Assembly: GCA_025462865.1 (NCBI GenBank)
Contig: JAOAPI010000106.1
Location: 1-64,000 of the forward strand
Length of the DNA stretch: 64,000 nucleotides
Source of the DNA: Candidatus Sulfotelmatobacter sp.
GTDB taxonomy: Bacteria; Acidobacteriota; Terriglobia; Terriglobales; Acidobacteriaceae
Direction of reading: 5' to 3'
Shown piece after piece: positions 50,573 to 58,967 of the stretch. Numbering within the stretch: the first letter of the stretch is position 1; every line of letters starts with the position of its first letter. The notes below the pieces were generated by a model that saw nothing but the letters and a program-made list of their open reading frames with translations, had not been told where the DNA came from and ran no database searches. The translations under genes and the position numbers were made by a program.

Positions 50573-51952
50573 TCAGACTGAATCTTCGCCCAGCGTCAGC
50601 GGACGAGGGAACCCTTGCGCCGGCAGGTCAGGGTCTTTTTCAAGCTTGAGGGCAAGGATGATCAGAAGCGCTAGAATCCCGGTGGTGACATTCTGGTCGA
50701 AAGGAAAGACCATGAAGGAAAGGAACATCACAAAGGAAACCGCTGACATCAGCCCATGCGGCTCTGCTGCCCGTGAAAAAAACCTCCTACACCGCGTCGC
50801 GCCCCAGGTAAACAGCGGCATCACCAGGATGCCGGCAAAGCCAAAGTTGCCGTAAGCCTCGCCCAGCGCAGTTGAACCCAGGCTTGTGGTTTCGCCCGGT
50901 TCGTAGAGCTCCGCCGCGACGCTCGCGAAATTCTTGGGCCGGTTCGGATACAGGCCGGGTGGAAAGGCGGTCAGGAGCCGCGCGTATGTGCCTCCGTGCA
51001 AGTAGGCGAACTTGGTGCCGAAGTCGTTCATCATGTGCATCAGCAGCATCGCCGCCGAACCTTCCGTCACATCCATCACGCGGGTCACGGCACCCTCGGC
51101 GATATCGGATTCAAGTGCCTGGGTGGCGGCGGAGTCAGAGATCTGGCTGAGATTTGATCGGATCGACGCCCAGAGACTGAAAATCAAGATGACCGCCGGG
51201 GAAACAAGTAACAGGGCAGCCATAATTTTGCGACGCCGGTAGAGCCAGCAGGAGGTCACGAAAGCTAGAAGATACAACGCAAGAAAGATCCGGTTTCCGC
51301 TCATGACCATCTCGATTACCAAGAACAGCCAGATCAACCCAGTGAAGCCCCACCGCATATTTCGTTCTTTTAAGCCAGCGCTTGCATAGAGCGCGGCCGC
51401 ACCGGTAAAGACCATCTGATTAGCCAGCGACAAGTGCGTGTAGAAAATGAAGGCTCCGCCAAAGCGGTCGGTCAAATCCACGTTGCGGGTGTACCAATGC
51501 GAGACTAGAAACTGCGATAACCCTCCCTGCAGCCAGATTGTCGCCAGCCAGTCTGCCACCGACAGCATTATGGTTACGACGATCGCCCGCTCCAGCCGGC
51601 GGCGCACGATGACACCCGTGACGACGACTCCATCCTGCGAATGGTTCGAGTCCGACAGCAGGGCAACCAAGCAGGTGAGCATGAGGGACAGCCAGATCAT
51701 CAAGTACGGACGAAAGAAGATACGGTTAGCGAGGTTGATCTCATCCCAGGATCCATTCACGTCGTAGACCGCAGGCTGCTTGAACCCTCCGTGGAGTGTC
51801 AGCACTACCAGCGGGACGATCAGAAAGTATCCCACCCCCACGAGCCATCCGAGAAGAGGAGTCAGCCCAACCGAATTTCGCTTCGCGTGGTTAAGCGCCA
51901 GCCAGTAACTAGTAAGCAGAATCGCCAGCAGAAGCCAGTAAAAAGCGATCAT
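50573..51952 (-). CDS. Oligosaccharide repeat-unit polymerase (Wzy-like)
   Basis: 459 residues with about ten to twelve predicted membrane helices and a large periplasmic loop (~280-370, SDSAATQALESDIAEG to LYEPGETTSLGSTALGEAYG, quoted by its ends). The C-terminal pattern with ALGEAYGNFGFAGILVM is typical of O-antigen polymerases. Sequence conservation in this class is low; the call rests on topology, loop motif and position among glycosyltransferases, flippase and Wzz. It would join undecaprenyl-linked repeats in the periplasm. Confidence 0.82.
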   Translation of the reverse strand: MIAFYWLLLAILLTSYWLALNHAKRNSVGLTPLLGWLVGVGYFLIVPLVVLTLHGGFKQPAVYDVNGSWDEINLANRIFFRPYLMIWLSLMLTCLVALLSDSNHSQDGVVVTGVIVRRRLERAIVVTIMLSVADWLATIWLQGGLSQFLVSHWYTRNVDLTDRFGGAFIFYTHLSLANQMVFTGAAALYASAGLKERNMRWGFTGLIWLFLVIEMVMSGNRIFLALYLLAFVTSCWLYRRRKIMAALLLVSPAVILIFSLWASIRSNLSQISDSAATQALESDIAEGAVTRVMDVTEGSAAMLLMHMMNDFGTKFAYLHGGTYARLLTAFPPGLYPNRPKNFASVAAELYEPGETTSLGSTALGEAYGNFGFAGILVMPLFTWGATRCRRFFSRAAEPHGLMSAVSFVMFLSFMVFPFDQNVTTGILALLIILALKLEKDPDLPAQGFPRPLTLGEDSV

Positions 51953-51984
51953 CTTAATTTTTGTTTCTTGATCTTTTCAAAAAT

Positions 51985-53184
51985 TTAGGAGTGCCCGCCC
52001 TCGGTGCGTGCACCTGCCGAAGATTCCACATAGGGAGCAACTTCGCCGACGGTACTGTCGCGGTGTTGCTTCCCGGATTCGCGCAGGATTTGCCAAAACC
52101 TCTCTGCCAGGCTCGGCGTGACGAGATTGCAGTATTCCGCGAAAGCCTCTTTCTGCATCTTCGCCAATTTTTCAGGGTCGCAGGCCAAAGACCGGATGGC
52201 CTGATAAAGCGACGGCTCGGGATCGGCATGGTCATACAACAAGCCGCTGGCGCCATTGCGAATGAAACTGGGTTCGGGTCCGGCGTGCGCCTGCAAGTCG
52301 TCGTGGGTAATAACCGCCAGGCTGAGCGACATCATGTGCTCGACGCTAAGTCCCGCATTTCCTGGATAACAACCCAGGAAACAGTTCAAGGAAACATCGC
52401 GGATTCTGCTGAAGTCGTAGACTCCGCCGTAAAAAACAATCCAGGGACAATTCCGGGCTTCTTCCCGCAAGCGTGCCGCTTCTTCGCCTGTCCCAATCAC
52501 ATGCAGAGAGAGCGGCAATCCGTCGGTATCGCGGATTCTGGTGATGACTCGGATCAACAACTGCAGTTGATTATTCTTGCGGAGGCGGCCGACAAACAGA
52601 ATTCCCTTTTCGTCGCCTTTTTTTTCTTCGGGCCGCACCATATCAAGGTTGATCAGCGAATTGTGGGCGACGCTCAACTTGCCTGGGTCGAAACCGTAAT
52701 CGACAAACGACTGTTGGACGATTGGGGCGTAGCAGATGTAGGAAGTCAGCATCCGCAACAGAGCTTGCATCATCACCCGATATAGCACACTGATGGTTTT
52801 TTTCTTGAATGGTCCATGCCCGTGAGCGTAGACCAAGATGCCGAGCATCCATCCGCAGAAAGCGGCGCACCAGAAACTAAACTCGCGAAGGTTCGCAGAA
52901 AGAAAGATCGCGTCTGGTCGCTGCCGGAGAATGTAGCCGACCAGGCCGCGCTGAAACATTCCGATGCGGTCTCCGAACGGCTTCCACGTAGCGACCGGGA
53001 AATATCGGATGTTCGGCACACTGGGCAATGAGATCTCTCCAAAACCCGATTCCTTCGGGGCGAGGGAAAAAAATAGGTCAACTTCGCAGTGCTGTGCGAG
53101 CTCCAGAAATACCGGAAGACTATAGTTCGAGAGAATGGGCTGCACTACGCATACCCGCTTCAATGCTGATTTTATATGTGCCAT
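51985..53184 (-). CDS. GT4-family glycosyltransferase
   Basis: About 399 residues, GT-B fold. The N-terminal half starts RVCVVQPILSNYSLPVFLELA; the C-terminal half has ILFVGRLRKNNQLQLLIRVI, HVIGTGEEAARLREEA and the acceptor/nucleotide motif SVEHMMSLSLAVITHDD. The ATG at 53184 has GGGAAG at good spacing; a TTG two codons earlier is the alternative. It is one of three such enzymes adding sugars to the lipid-linked repeat unit. The C-terminal ~25 residues (VAPYVESSAGARTEGG) are unconserved. Donor and acceptor unknown. Confidence 0.85.
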   Translation of the reverse strand: MAHIKSALKRVCVVQPILSNYSLPVFLELAQHCEVDLFFSLAPKESGFGEISLPSVPNIRYFPVATWKPFGDRIGMFQRGLVGYILRQRPDAIFLSANLREFSFWCAAFCGWMLGILVYAHGHGPFKKKTISVLYRVMMQALLRMLTSYICYAPIVQQSFVDYGFDPGKLSVAHNSLINLDMVRPEEKKGDEKGILFVGRLRKNNQLQLLIRVITRIRDTDGLPLSLHVIGTGEEAARLREEARNCPWIVFYGGVYDFSRIRDVSLNCFLGCYPGNAGLSVEHMMSLSLAVITHDDLQAHAGPEPSFIRNGASGLLYDHADPEPSLYQAIRSLACDPEKLAKMQKEAFAEYCNLVTPSLAERFWQILRESGKQHRDSTVGEVAPYVESSAGARTEGGHS

Positions 53185-53208
53185 TTTCAACTTCCCGAAG
53201 GGGACGAT

Positions 53209-54381
53209 TCAGTTAGTCAGCTGCTGGATGACTCCATGCAAAGAGGTGGCGAATTGCTGCGGCCCCCAGGCGGCTGCTCTTGCTTTACCTCTGCGGCGCA
53301 GTGTCTGGCATAAATCGTCGTCCAGCCACAATTGGCGAATCGAACTGGCAATGCTCTCAACCGAGTAGGGATCGAATAGCAGGCCTGCGTCCCCAACCTG
53401 CTCCGGCATTCCATAGACCTTGGAGACTGCCACCGGACAACCCAAGGCAAAAGCTTCTAACGGAGGAATATTGGTTGGTCCAAACAGTGTGGGGAGCACA
53501 AGCCCTCGCGCTCTGCGATAGAAATTCGCTATATCGCTGTCAGGCACGTATCCCGAAAATCGGACGTACCGCTGGAGGCCCAGCTTTTCGACTTCTTTGC
53601 GAGCCGCCGACCCGCCGTTTTTTTCCGAGCCCACCAGCACCATCCTGATATCCGGAAGATCTTCGCGGAGTGCTGCAATCGCCTGCACGAGGCGAACGTG
53701 GTTTTTATGTTCCCAGAATTGCGCCGGGTAGAAAACATACTTGGAAGGCAGCTGATACTTTTTCTCAAAATCGGATCCTTTGCCTCCATCCGAAAGGTGG
53801 TCGCCGGCAATATATGGGAGAACGAACAGCCTGCTGTTCTCCGTACCGTAGGATTGCTGAACCTGCTGCTTGCCGATTTCTGAATCAACCAGAATGCCGC
53901 GAGCGCGCTGGCATACCCTGCGCAAATAGGCATCGCGGTAGTGCGTACGTCGGTAACTCGAGGTTTCCGGAAAATGCGGCTCATAACGATGCATCAGGTC
54001 GTGAACCGATGCCAGTACCGGCAGCGGAAATAAAGCGCTCCAGACCTCCTGGCGCGGAAAAAGCCATAGGTCGCATTTCTGCCGCAACAAACTGCCGCCC
54101 CAACCCGAGAACAATGTGGTCGCTCTGTCCCAACTGTCGAAATACGCCGGAAGAAATGCCGGGATTTTTACCAGCCAATTTTTGAACATTCCAAACCCGA
54201 CGGGAAAACTCGAACAGCCGCAACCCAGCACCCGCTCCCTCCACGCGTCGTCGGCGTAAGCGATCACCAGAGAATATTCGTCCGCGGGCAACACGCGCAG
54301 AGCAGCCAGCATGGCTACGGCATACTGAAACATTCCGCCTTCCTGTGGTCGGGCGTTGAGGAACAGGCCAATCTTTTTCAT
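53209..54381 (-). CDS. GT4-family glycosyltransferase
   Basis: 390 residues, GT-B fold. N-terminus IGLFLNARPQEGGMFQYAVAM; the C-terminal domain has YVFYPAQFWEHKNHVRLVQA, VLVGSEKNGGSA, RFSGYVPDSDIANFYRRA and LPTLFGPTNIPPLEAFALGC with the Glu of the EX7E region. It resembles mannosyl/rhamnosyl-type GT4 enzymes of O-antigen clusters. It lies 24 bp upstream of the other GT4 gene on the same strand. Sugar specificity cannot be assigned. Confidence 0.87.
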   Translation of the reverse strand: MKKIGLFLNARPQEGGMFQYAVAMLAALRVLPADEYSLVIAYADDAWRERVLGCGCSSFPVGFGMFKNWLVKIPAFLPAYFDSWDRATTLFSGWGGSLLRQKCDLWLFPRQEVWSALFPLPVLASVHDLMHRYEPHFPETSSYRRTHYRDAYLRRVCQRARGILVDSEIGKQQVQQSYGTENSRLFVLPYIAGDHLSDGGKGSDFEKKYQLPSKYVFYPAQFWEHKNHVRLVQAIAALREDLPDIRMVLVGSEKNGGSAARKEVEKLGLQRYVRFSGYVPDSDIANFYRRARGLVLPTLFGPTNIPPLEAFALGCPVAVSKVYGMPEQVGDAGLLFDPYSVESIASSIRQLWLDDDLCQTLRRRGKARAAAWGPQQFATSLHGVIQQLTN

Positions 54382-54478
54382 GCTTGAACGACCTCAAACC
54401 GAAACAGGTAACGCATGCGATGCAACTCCTTTTCGCGATAAAGCCGGTCGTGGTAGACAGCATAATCGGGAAAGGTTC

Positions 54479-55603
54479 TCAGGAAAAAACGCGCCGCACA
54501 CTTTCGGCTACTTGGTTGATCTGTGCGTCCGAAATTCCTAAACCGCTGGGCAGATAAAACCCACGGCGTCCCAACCGTTCCGCAACGGGATAGGATTCTC
54601 CCGCAAATAGACCACTCTTTCGAAAGACAGGCTGTTGGTGCATGGGCCAGAAAAACGGCCGGGTATCCACTCCCAGTTCCCTCAACCGTCGCATGGCTTC
54701 TTCCGCATCGAATGCAATCGCATCCCCAAGCAGCAACCCATAAACCCAATAAATACTCTCCGCGTATGCGGCGCTCGCAAGCGGCAACTGAAGTCCGGGG
54801 ATCTGTGCCAGCAGGCGACTGTATTGCTGCCCCATCTTTCGCTTTCGAGCCACGAACTTGTCCAGCCTTTCGAGCTGGGCGACGCCGAGCGCCGCCTGTA
54901 GATTGCTCATGCGGAAATTCCATCCCAGATCCTCGTGCACAAATCGCTTGTTCGTCTGAAAACATAAATTTCGCAGGCTGCGGCACTTCCCGGCCAGGCC
55001 CTCGACGTCGGTAAGAATCATTCCACCTTCTCCGGTGGTGACATGCTTATTAGGATAAAAACTGAACGTACTGATTTCCCCGAAAGCGCCGCAGGGACGC
55101 CCTCTATAGGTCTGACCGTGCATCTCGGCCGCATCCTCGATGATCCAAAGGCCATGCTCCGCGGCCAGGCTCAGGATCGGATCCATATCCACCGGCAACC
55201 CGAAGATGTGCACCAGCATGATCGCCTTGGTCCGCGATGTCAGCCGCTTCTTTACATGATCCACATCCATGTTCCAGGTTGCGAGATCGCTATCGACTAG
55301 CACCGGCATTGCGCCGGCGCGAAGCACAGCGGCAACGCACGAAATAATGGTAAAAGCGGGGAGGATGACTTCGTCGCCTGGACCCAGGCCCAGAGCGCAG
55401 ACCGCCGCATCCAGCGCGACTGAGCCGTTGCAGACCGCGATGCCGTACTTCCGGCCCATGCGTGCGGCAAACTGCTCCTCGAACTGCCGCACGAACGGTC
55501 CCTCTGAGGAAATCCAGCCGGAATCGATGCACTGGTTGAGATATTTTTTCTCATTTCCATCAAGCAGAACCTGATTCACCGGGATAAATTCGGGGCTGCT
55601 CAT
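54479..55603 (-). CDS. DegT/DnrJ/EryC1 PLP-dependent sugar aminotransferase
   Basis: 374 residues. Transaminates a keto-sugar nucleotide. GPFVRQFEEQFAARMG and CNGSVALDAAVCALGLGPGDEV match the N-terminal family pattern; IIEDAAEMHGQTYRGR carries the PLP-contact Asp and SFYPNKHVTTGEGGMI the PLP-binding Lys. NFRMSNLQAALGVAQLERLD is also typical. Its pattern is close to perosamine synthetases, whose substrate is the Gmd product GDP-4-keto-6-deoxymannose; gmd is in the same cluster. Its start overlaps the cupin gene by four bases. Other 4-keto or 3-keto sugar substrates are possible. Confidence 0.9.
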   Translation of the reverse strand: MSSPEFIPVNQVLLDGNEKKYLNQCIDSGWISSEGPFVRQFEEQFAARMGRKYGIAVCNGSVALDAAVCALGLGPGDEVILPAFTIISCVAAVLRAGAMPVLVDSDLATWNMDVDHVKKRLTSRTKAIMLVHIFGLPVDMDPILSLAAEHGLWIIEDAAEMHGQTYRGRPCGAFGEISTFSFYPNKHVTTGEGGMILTDVEGLAGKCRSLRNLCFQTNKRFVHEDLGWNFRMSNLQAALGVAQLERLDKFVARKRKMGQQYSRLLAQIPGLQLPLASAAYAESIYWVYGLLLGDAIAFDAEEAMRRLRELGVDTRPFFWPMHQQPVFRKSGLFAGESYPVAERLGRRGFYLPSGLGISDAQINQVAESVRRVFS

Positions 55604-56031
55604 ACGAGAACTTTTATTTGATCGGCAGAAATTCCCGGAAACCGTTGCTTGTCCTGTTCTCCGGCGTAGGGCCCCTGTTTCACTTCGATCATTTCAATCT
55701 CTTCGAGCACTTCGAAACCATGTCCTCCCACGGCCAGCAAAATCACATCGCCAGCGGTGAGGATGCGGCTCTCCAGATACCGACGCTCGTCATCGTAGAA
55801 ATCCACGCGCAGTTTTCCCCGTTTAATAACGAGCACTTCCTGGGTGTACTCGACGGTTCGTGGAACAGGAGTGTGCACATGCGGCGGAATGATTTTGCCC
55901 GCCGGGTGCCGCATGTAAGCCAGTTGTTGCGACAGCTCGTCCGGAGTAAAGAAGTGGACGCCGGGCTCGGAAAAGCTTTCCGCAACAATCACTGCCAGCA
56001 GCACGCCATTATGCCGAATGTAGTCGACCAT
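55600..56031 (-). CDS. Small cupin-fold protein of the glycan cluster
   Basis: 143 residues. Cupin barrel with HPAGKIIPPHVHTPVPRTVEYT (metal-binding His pair and Glu, shown up to 20 residues as HPAGKIIPPHVHTPVPR), LVIKRGKLRVDFYDDE and LLAVGGHGFEVLEEIEMIEVKQGPY (quoted by GGHGFEVLEE). This resembles small cupins found beside sugar-aminotransferase genes; such proteins include WbuC-like and ketoisomerase families. It overlaps the aminotransferase start by four bases (ATGA), so they are translationally coupled and probably act on the same sugar. The reaction, isomerisation or binding, is unknown. Confidence 0.75.
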   Translation of the reverse strand: MVDYIRHNGVLLAVIVAESFSEPGVHFFTPDELSQQLAYMRHPAGKIIPPHVHTPVPRTVEYTQEVLVIKRGKLRVDFYDDERRYLESRILTAGDVILLAVGGHGFEVLEEIEMIEVKQGPYAGEQDKQRFPGISADQIKVLV

Positions 56032-56073
56032 GAGGGGACGGAAAATGCGAAAATTGCCTTCGCGGAAAAATTC

Positions 56074-57450
56074 CTATTGAAACGCGGCTTCTGCTTCAGC
56101 AGACTTGCGATAGATATGAGTGGCGAATCCCGTCCCGAGAGCCGCAGTATAGCTTGTGCCGGAGATCAGCGTGCCGTAGACCGCGCCCTTCAAGCCGAAG
56201 CGCACGACCAGCGGAATGCCGATGAGGAAGGTAACCGCGCCACTGCACACGTACGCCCAAAAAACCAGCCGAGGGGATTCGGCGGCCTTCAGCGCCGCGT
56301 TCATTGTGTGTCCGATGCCCATCACCACCGGCACCAGTAACAGCAAGGGAAGGAGCGGTGCCACATCGTCATAACGCCCGCCAAACAGAATGTGGATCAG
56401 AGGTCTACCGAAAACCCGGATAACGCCGAAAAAAGTCAGGGTGACGCCAGCAATTCCGACGGCATACCATTTCCACGCGGAGATCAGATGATCGATTCTC
56501 TTAGCGGCATAGTGGGCTGCCAACACTGGTAGAACCAGATAGTCCAAAGCAATGAAGATCTGGTCCGCGGGGGCCACAATCAGGCTTATCGCTTTCAAAT
56601 GCGCCACATCTCTCACTGACAACAGTCCCCCCACCAGCCAGTAATAACCCTGCGTAGTCAACTGAAATACAAATGCGGTGACCAATACCCAACGCGTATA
56701 TTTCCAATGTTCGCGCCAGTAATGCGGCTCGTGTTGAAGGAAGCTTTGCGCTGTTTTACTAAACGGCAGTTTCAGCGCCAGGCTGAATCCAGCAGCCAGC
56801 CAGCCGGAGGCGAGAATCAGAAAGACGGTGAGGCCGTCCAGCACATGAGCCTTCACCGTCAGCCAGAGGCCAAGACTCACTGTCACAAAAAAAATGAGGG
56901 AGGCGGCGGCCGCAAGGTCAGCTCGACGCTGCAGATAGAAGATGCGTCGCAGCAAGGCGCCGGAAAGCAGAACACTTACGGTGAGCCCCAGACCAACGAT
57001 CGCTCGCGGCAGTTGGTGATGAGCAATCCATTGCACTCCGAGGCACAGGCTAAGGATTAGAGCGCTCATCAGCAGACCTAGCGCTGCATTGCTCCGGCAG
57101 ATCAACTGAAAATATTCCGCAAGGTGCCGGGAATATCTTCCCGAACCATAGATGGTGAAGGGCTCAAGAATCGCGGCGTTCTGCAGTGCCATAAGAAAGG
57201 TAAGAACTGAATAGGACAGGGCAAACATCCCATACTCTTCCTTGGTCTCAGTGCGTGCCAGCACTAGGTTCACTAGAAGCATGCCCCCCACTGAAAGCGC
57301 CTGATCGGCCATGCTGAAGCCAAGCTGGCGAAACTGGCGAAGCCGGGGAAACGCGAGAGCCGGGCCCGAAGCAGACCATGCGCCAACTCCACCGACACTG
57401 CCCAGGGAGGCAGACTGCCGCGGCTGCCTGGCCTGGTCCCACGAAATCAT
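56074..57450 (-). CDS. Polysaccharide flippase-like membrane protein (Wzx/MOP)
   Basis: About 458 residues with twelve or more hydrophobic helices and the general pattern of MOP-superfamily exporters (LARTETKEEYGMFALSYSVL near the N-terminus, VLPVLAAHYAAKRIDHLI centrally, GHTMNAALKAAESPRLVFW near the C-terminus, each given in part). It would move undecaprenyl-linked repeats to the periplasm for Wzy. The start is uncertain: I favour the ATG at 57450 over an upstream frame overlapping wzz by 64 bp; an ATG at 57312 is a third option. None has a strong Shine-Dalgarno. Confidence 0.82.
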   Translation of the reverse strand: MISWDQARQPRQSASLGSVGGVGAWSASGPALAFPRLRQFRQLGFSMADQALSVGGMLLVNLVLARTETKEEYGMFALSYSVLTFLMALQNAAILEPFTIYGSGRYSRHLAEYFQLICRSNAALGLLMSALILSLCLGVQWIAHHQLPRAIVGLGLTVSVLLSGALLRRIFYLQRRADLAAAASLIFFVTVSLGLWLTVKAHVLDGLTVFLILASGWLAAGFSLALKLPFSKTAQSFLQHEPHYWREHWKYTRWVLVTAFVFQLTTQGYYWLVGGLLSVRDVAHLKAISLIVAPADQIFIALDYLVLPVLAAHYAAKRIDHLISAWKWYAVGIAGVTLTFFGVIRVFGRPLIHILFGGRYDDVAPLLPLLLLVPVVMGIGHTMNAALKAAESPRLVFWAYVCSGAVTFLIGIPLVVRFGLKGAVYGTLISGTSYTAALGTGFATHIYRKSAEAEAAFQ

Positions 57451-57509
57451 GCGTTGCAGCCGGAACAAGTGAGCATTTGCGAAAGCATTAACCAAAAACC
57501 GTGTGCAAC

Positions 57510-58910
57510 TCAGTTCGATGGCATTACTTCGTCCCGGCTGCCGGAAGGATTCGGTTTGGCGAAACGTACCCAAAGGCGGTTAGTCACGGCATGGGTATAC
57601 GAACCATTTGGAGGCGACCACGGCATAGCTGCGTTGACCGCGTGAAAAACCTCGTGAGCCAGCATCTTGCCGGGATTGCGGGAGTCCAGTTGCTGCCAGC
57701 GTCTTCTTTCGATCGCTGCCAGTGCGGCGCCCGCAAGTCCTATCAAGCCTCCGCAAACCATAATCAGCAGACGCGGCGGAAATACCTTCCTCTCAGGAAC
57801 ACTAGCCATATCCAGCACTTTGACACTGGGTGTTTCCTTTGCCTCCTGCACTCTCGCCAGTTCGTATTGTTCAGTTAGGGTTACGTACACAGCTTCCTGA
57901 ATTTTGGTTCGGCGCAAGAGGTCAGCGTAGGTGACGCCGAGCAGGGGCAATTCACGGATCGTGGGATAATCCGGGTTCCCGATTGCAACTGATGCGTCTT
58001 TGCCCACAGCCGAATATCCATTCAATTTTTCCAATTGGCGCCGCAGTTCCGAGACCCGCGCCTGCACCGAGCGCACCCGCACATTGTTGGCTGTGTAGAT
58101 CTCGGCCAGGCCCTTCAACTCCGACTCGGCAGCGATCATCTGACCTTGCAACAGCGCTGCCGCTTCCACCATCGCTTTGCCCTGTTCGGGAATGTCGATA
58201 GCGCTGTTCTTGCTGGCGAACTGGCTGAATTCCCGGGAGGCCTGATCGAGTTCCTGCTTGACGGTTTTCAGCCGCTCTTCAAGAAAAATTCTCTCCCGAT
58301 GCGCGGCGGAGGTGGAGAGTTCGGAAACCAGGCGGTTTAATTCTTCCACATGAGCCTCAGCCAAAGCCGCGGCTCGGCCGGGATCGTGGTCGACCACTCT
58401 GATGGAAATGATGCCGCTCTTGTGATCCTCGGAAACTCCGGTATTGTTGGACAATCTGCTGCGGGCATCTTCTTCGAGCCGTTCTCCATAGACCTTTTTC
58501 AGATCGAAGCGCTCGACCAGGCGGTCTTCGAGCGTGCGGCTGCGAAGAACTCCGACAAAAAGAGCTCCCGAGGAATTGCTTCCTAACAAGTCTCCCGCCA
58601 TGGCGCCGAGACCACTGCCTGCCTTGGCACCCAAGGTTGCCAGCATCGTAGCCGACGCGGACCGAGTATCGGGAGGCATCAGCTGCGCGGTCGACTGGTA
58701 CTGTTTGGGCAACAGGAACGCCAAGATAGCTCCCAGCACCAGACCAGTGAGCGTCACCTTGCCGATGACACGGCGATCGTCCCAAAGCAGTCGCAGGCGT
58801 TCAAACAGTTTGGCCGATGTGATGTTTTCCACGGCTTCGGGTGTTCCCAACCCGCGAAACGAGGGCTCCGTCGAAAAATCAGGTCGCGTTTTGGTCGCTT
58901 GCTGGGACAA
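57510..58910 (-). CDS. Wzz/GNVR-type chain-length determinant
   Basis: 466 residues. Topology is that of a polysaccharide co-polymerase: first membrane helix near 50-70 (VTLTGLVLGAILAFLLPK), Wzz domain (YQSTAQLMPPDTRSAS), long coiled coil (~195-300, RERIFLEERLKTVKQELDQ, AESELKGLAEIYTANNVRV), GNVR-like LLRRTKIQEAVYVTLTEQYE with SVKVLDMASVPERKVFPPR before a second helix (LLIMVCGGLIGLAGAALAA). It lacks a C-terminal tyrosine kinase domain, as expected for the stand-alone form. The start is probably a TTG at 58910, as no ATG precedes the first helix. Confidence 0.88.
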   Translation of the reverse strand: MSQQATKTRPDFSTEPSFRGLGTPEAVENITSAKLFERLRLLWDDRRVIGKVTLTGLVLGAILAFLLPKQYQSTAQLMPPDTRSASATMLATLGAKAGSGLGAMAGDLLGSNSSGALFVGVLRSRTLEDRLVERFDLKKVYGERLEEDARSRLSNNTGVSEDHKSGIISIRVVDHDPGRAAALAEAHVEELNRLVSELSTSAAHRERIFLEERLKTVKQELDQASREFSQFASKNSAIDIPEQGKAMVEAAALLQGQMIAAESELKGLAEIYTANNVRVRSVQARVSELRRQLEKLNGYSAVGKDASVAIGNPDYPTIRELPLLGVTYADLLRRTKIQEAVYVTLTEQYELARVQEAKETPSVKVLDMASVPERKVFPPRLLIMVCGGLIGLAGAALAAIERRRWQQLDSRNPGKMLAHEVFHAVNAAMPWSPPNGSYTHAVTNRLWVRFAKPNPSGSRDEVMPSN

Positions 58911-58967
58911 TTGCTTAATCGGTCGTTTCTGTAGGAAGTTCTGAGCGATCGCTTTCCCGAACCGGGT

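Noticed and set aside
54378-54986. Open frame of 202 codons on the - strand covering the gap before the aminotransferase stop
   Set aside because: Mostly overlaps the aminotransferase in another frame; the short gap part (54382-54478) has no domain or ribosome-binding site.
55618-56340. 240-codon + frame opposite the cupin and flippase
   Set aside because: Antisense to two genes with recognisable motifs; no family resemblance.
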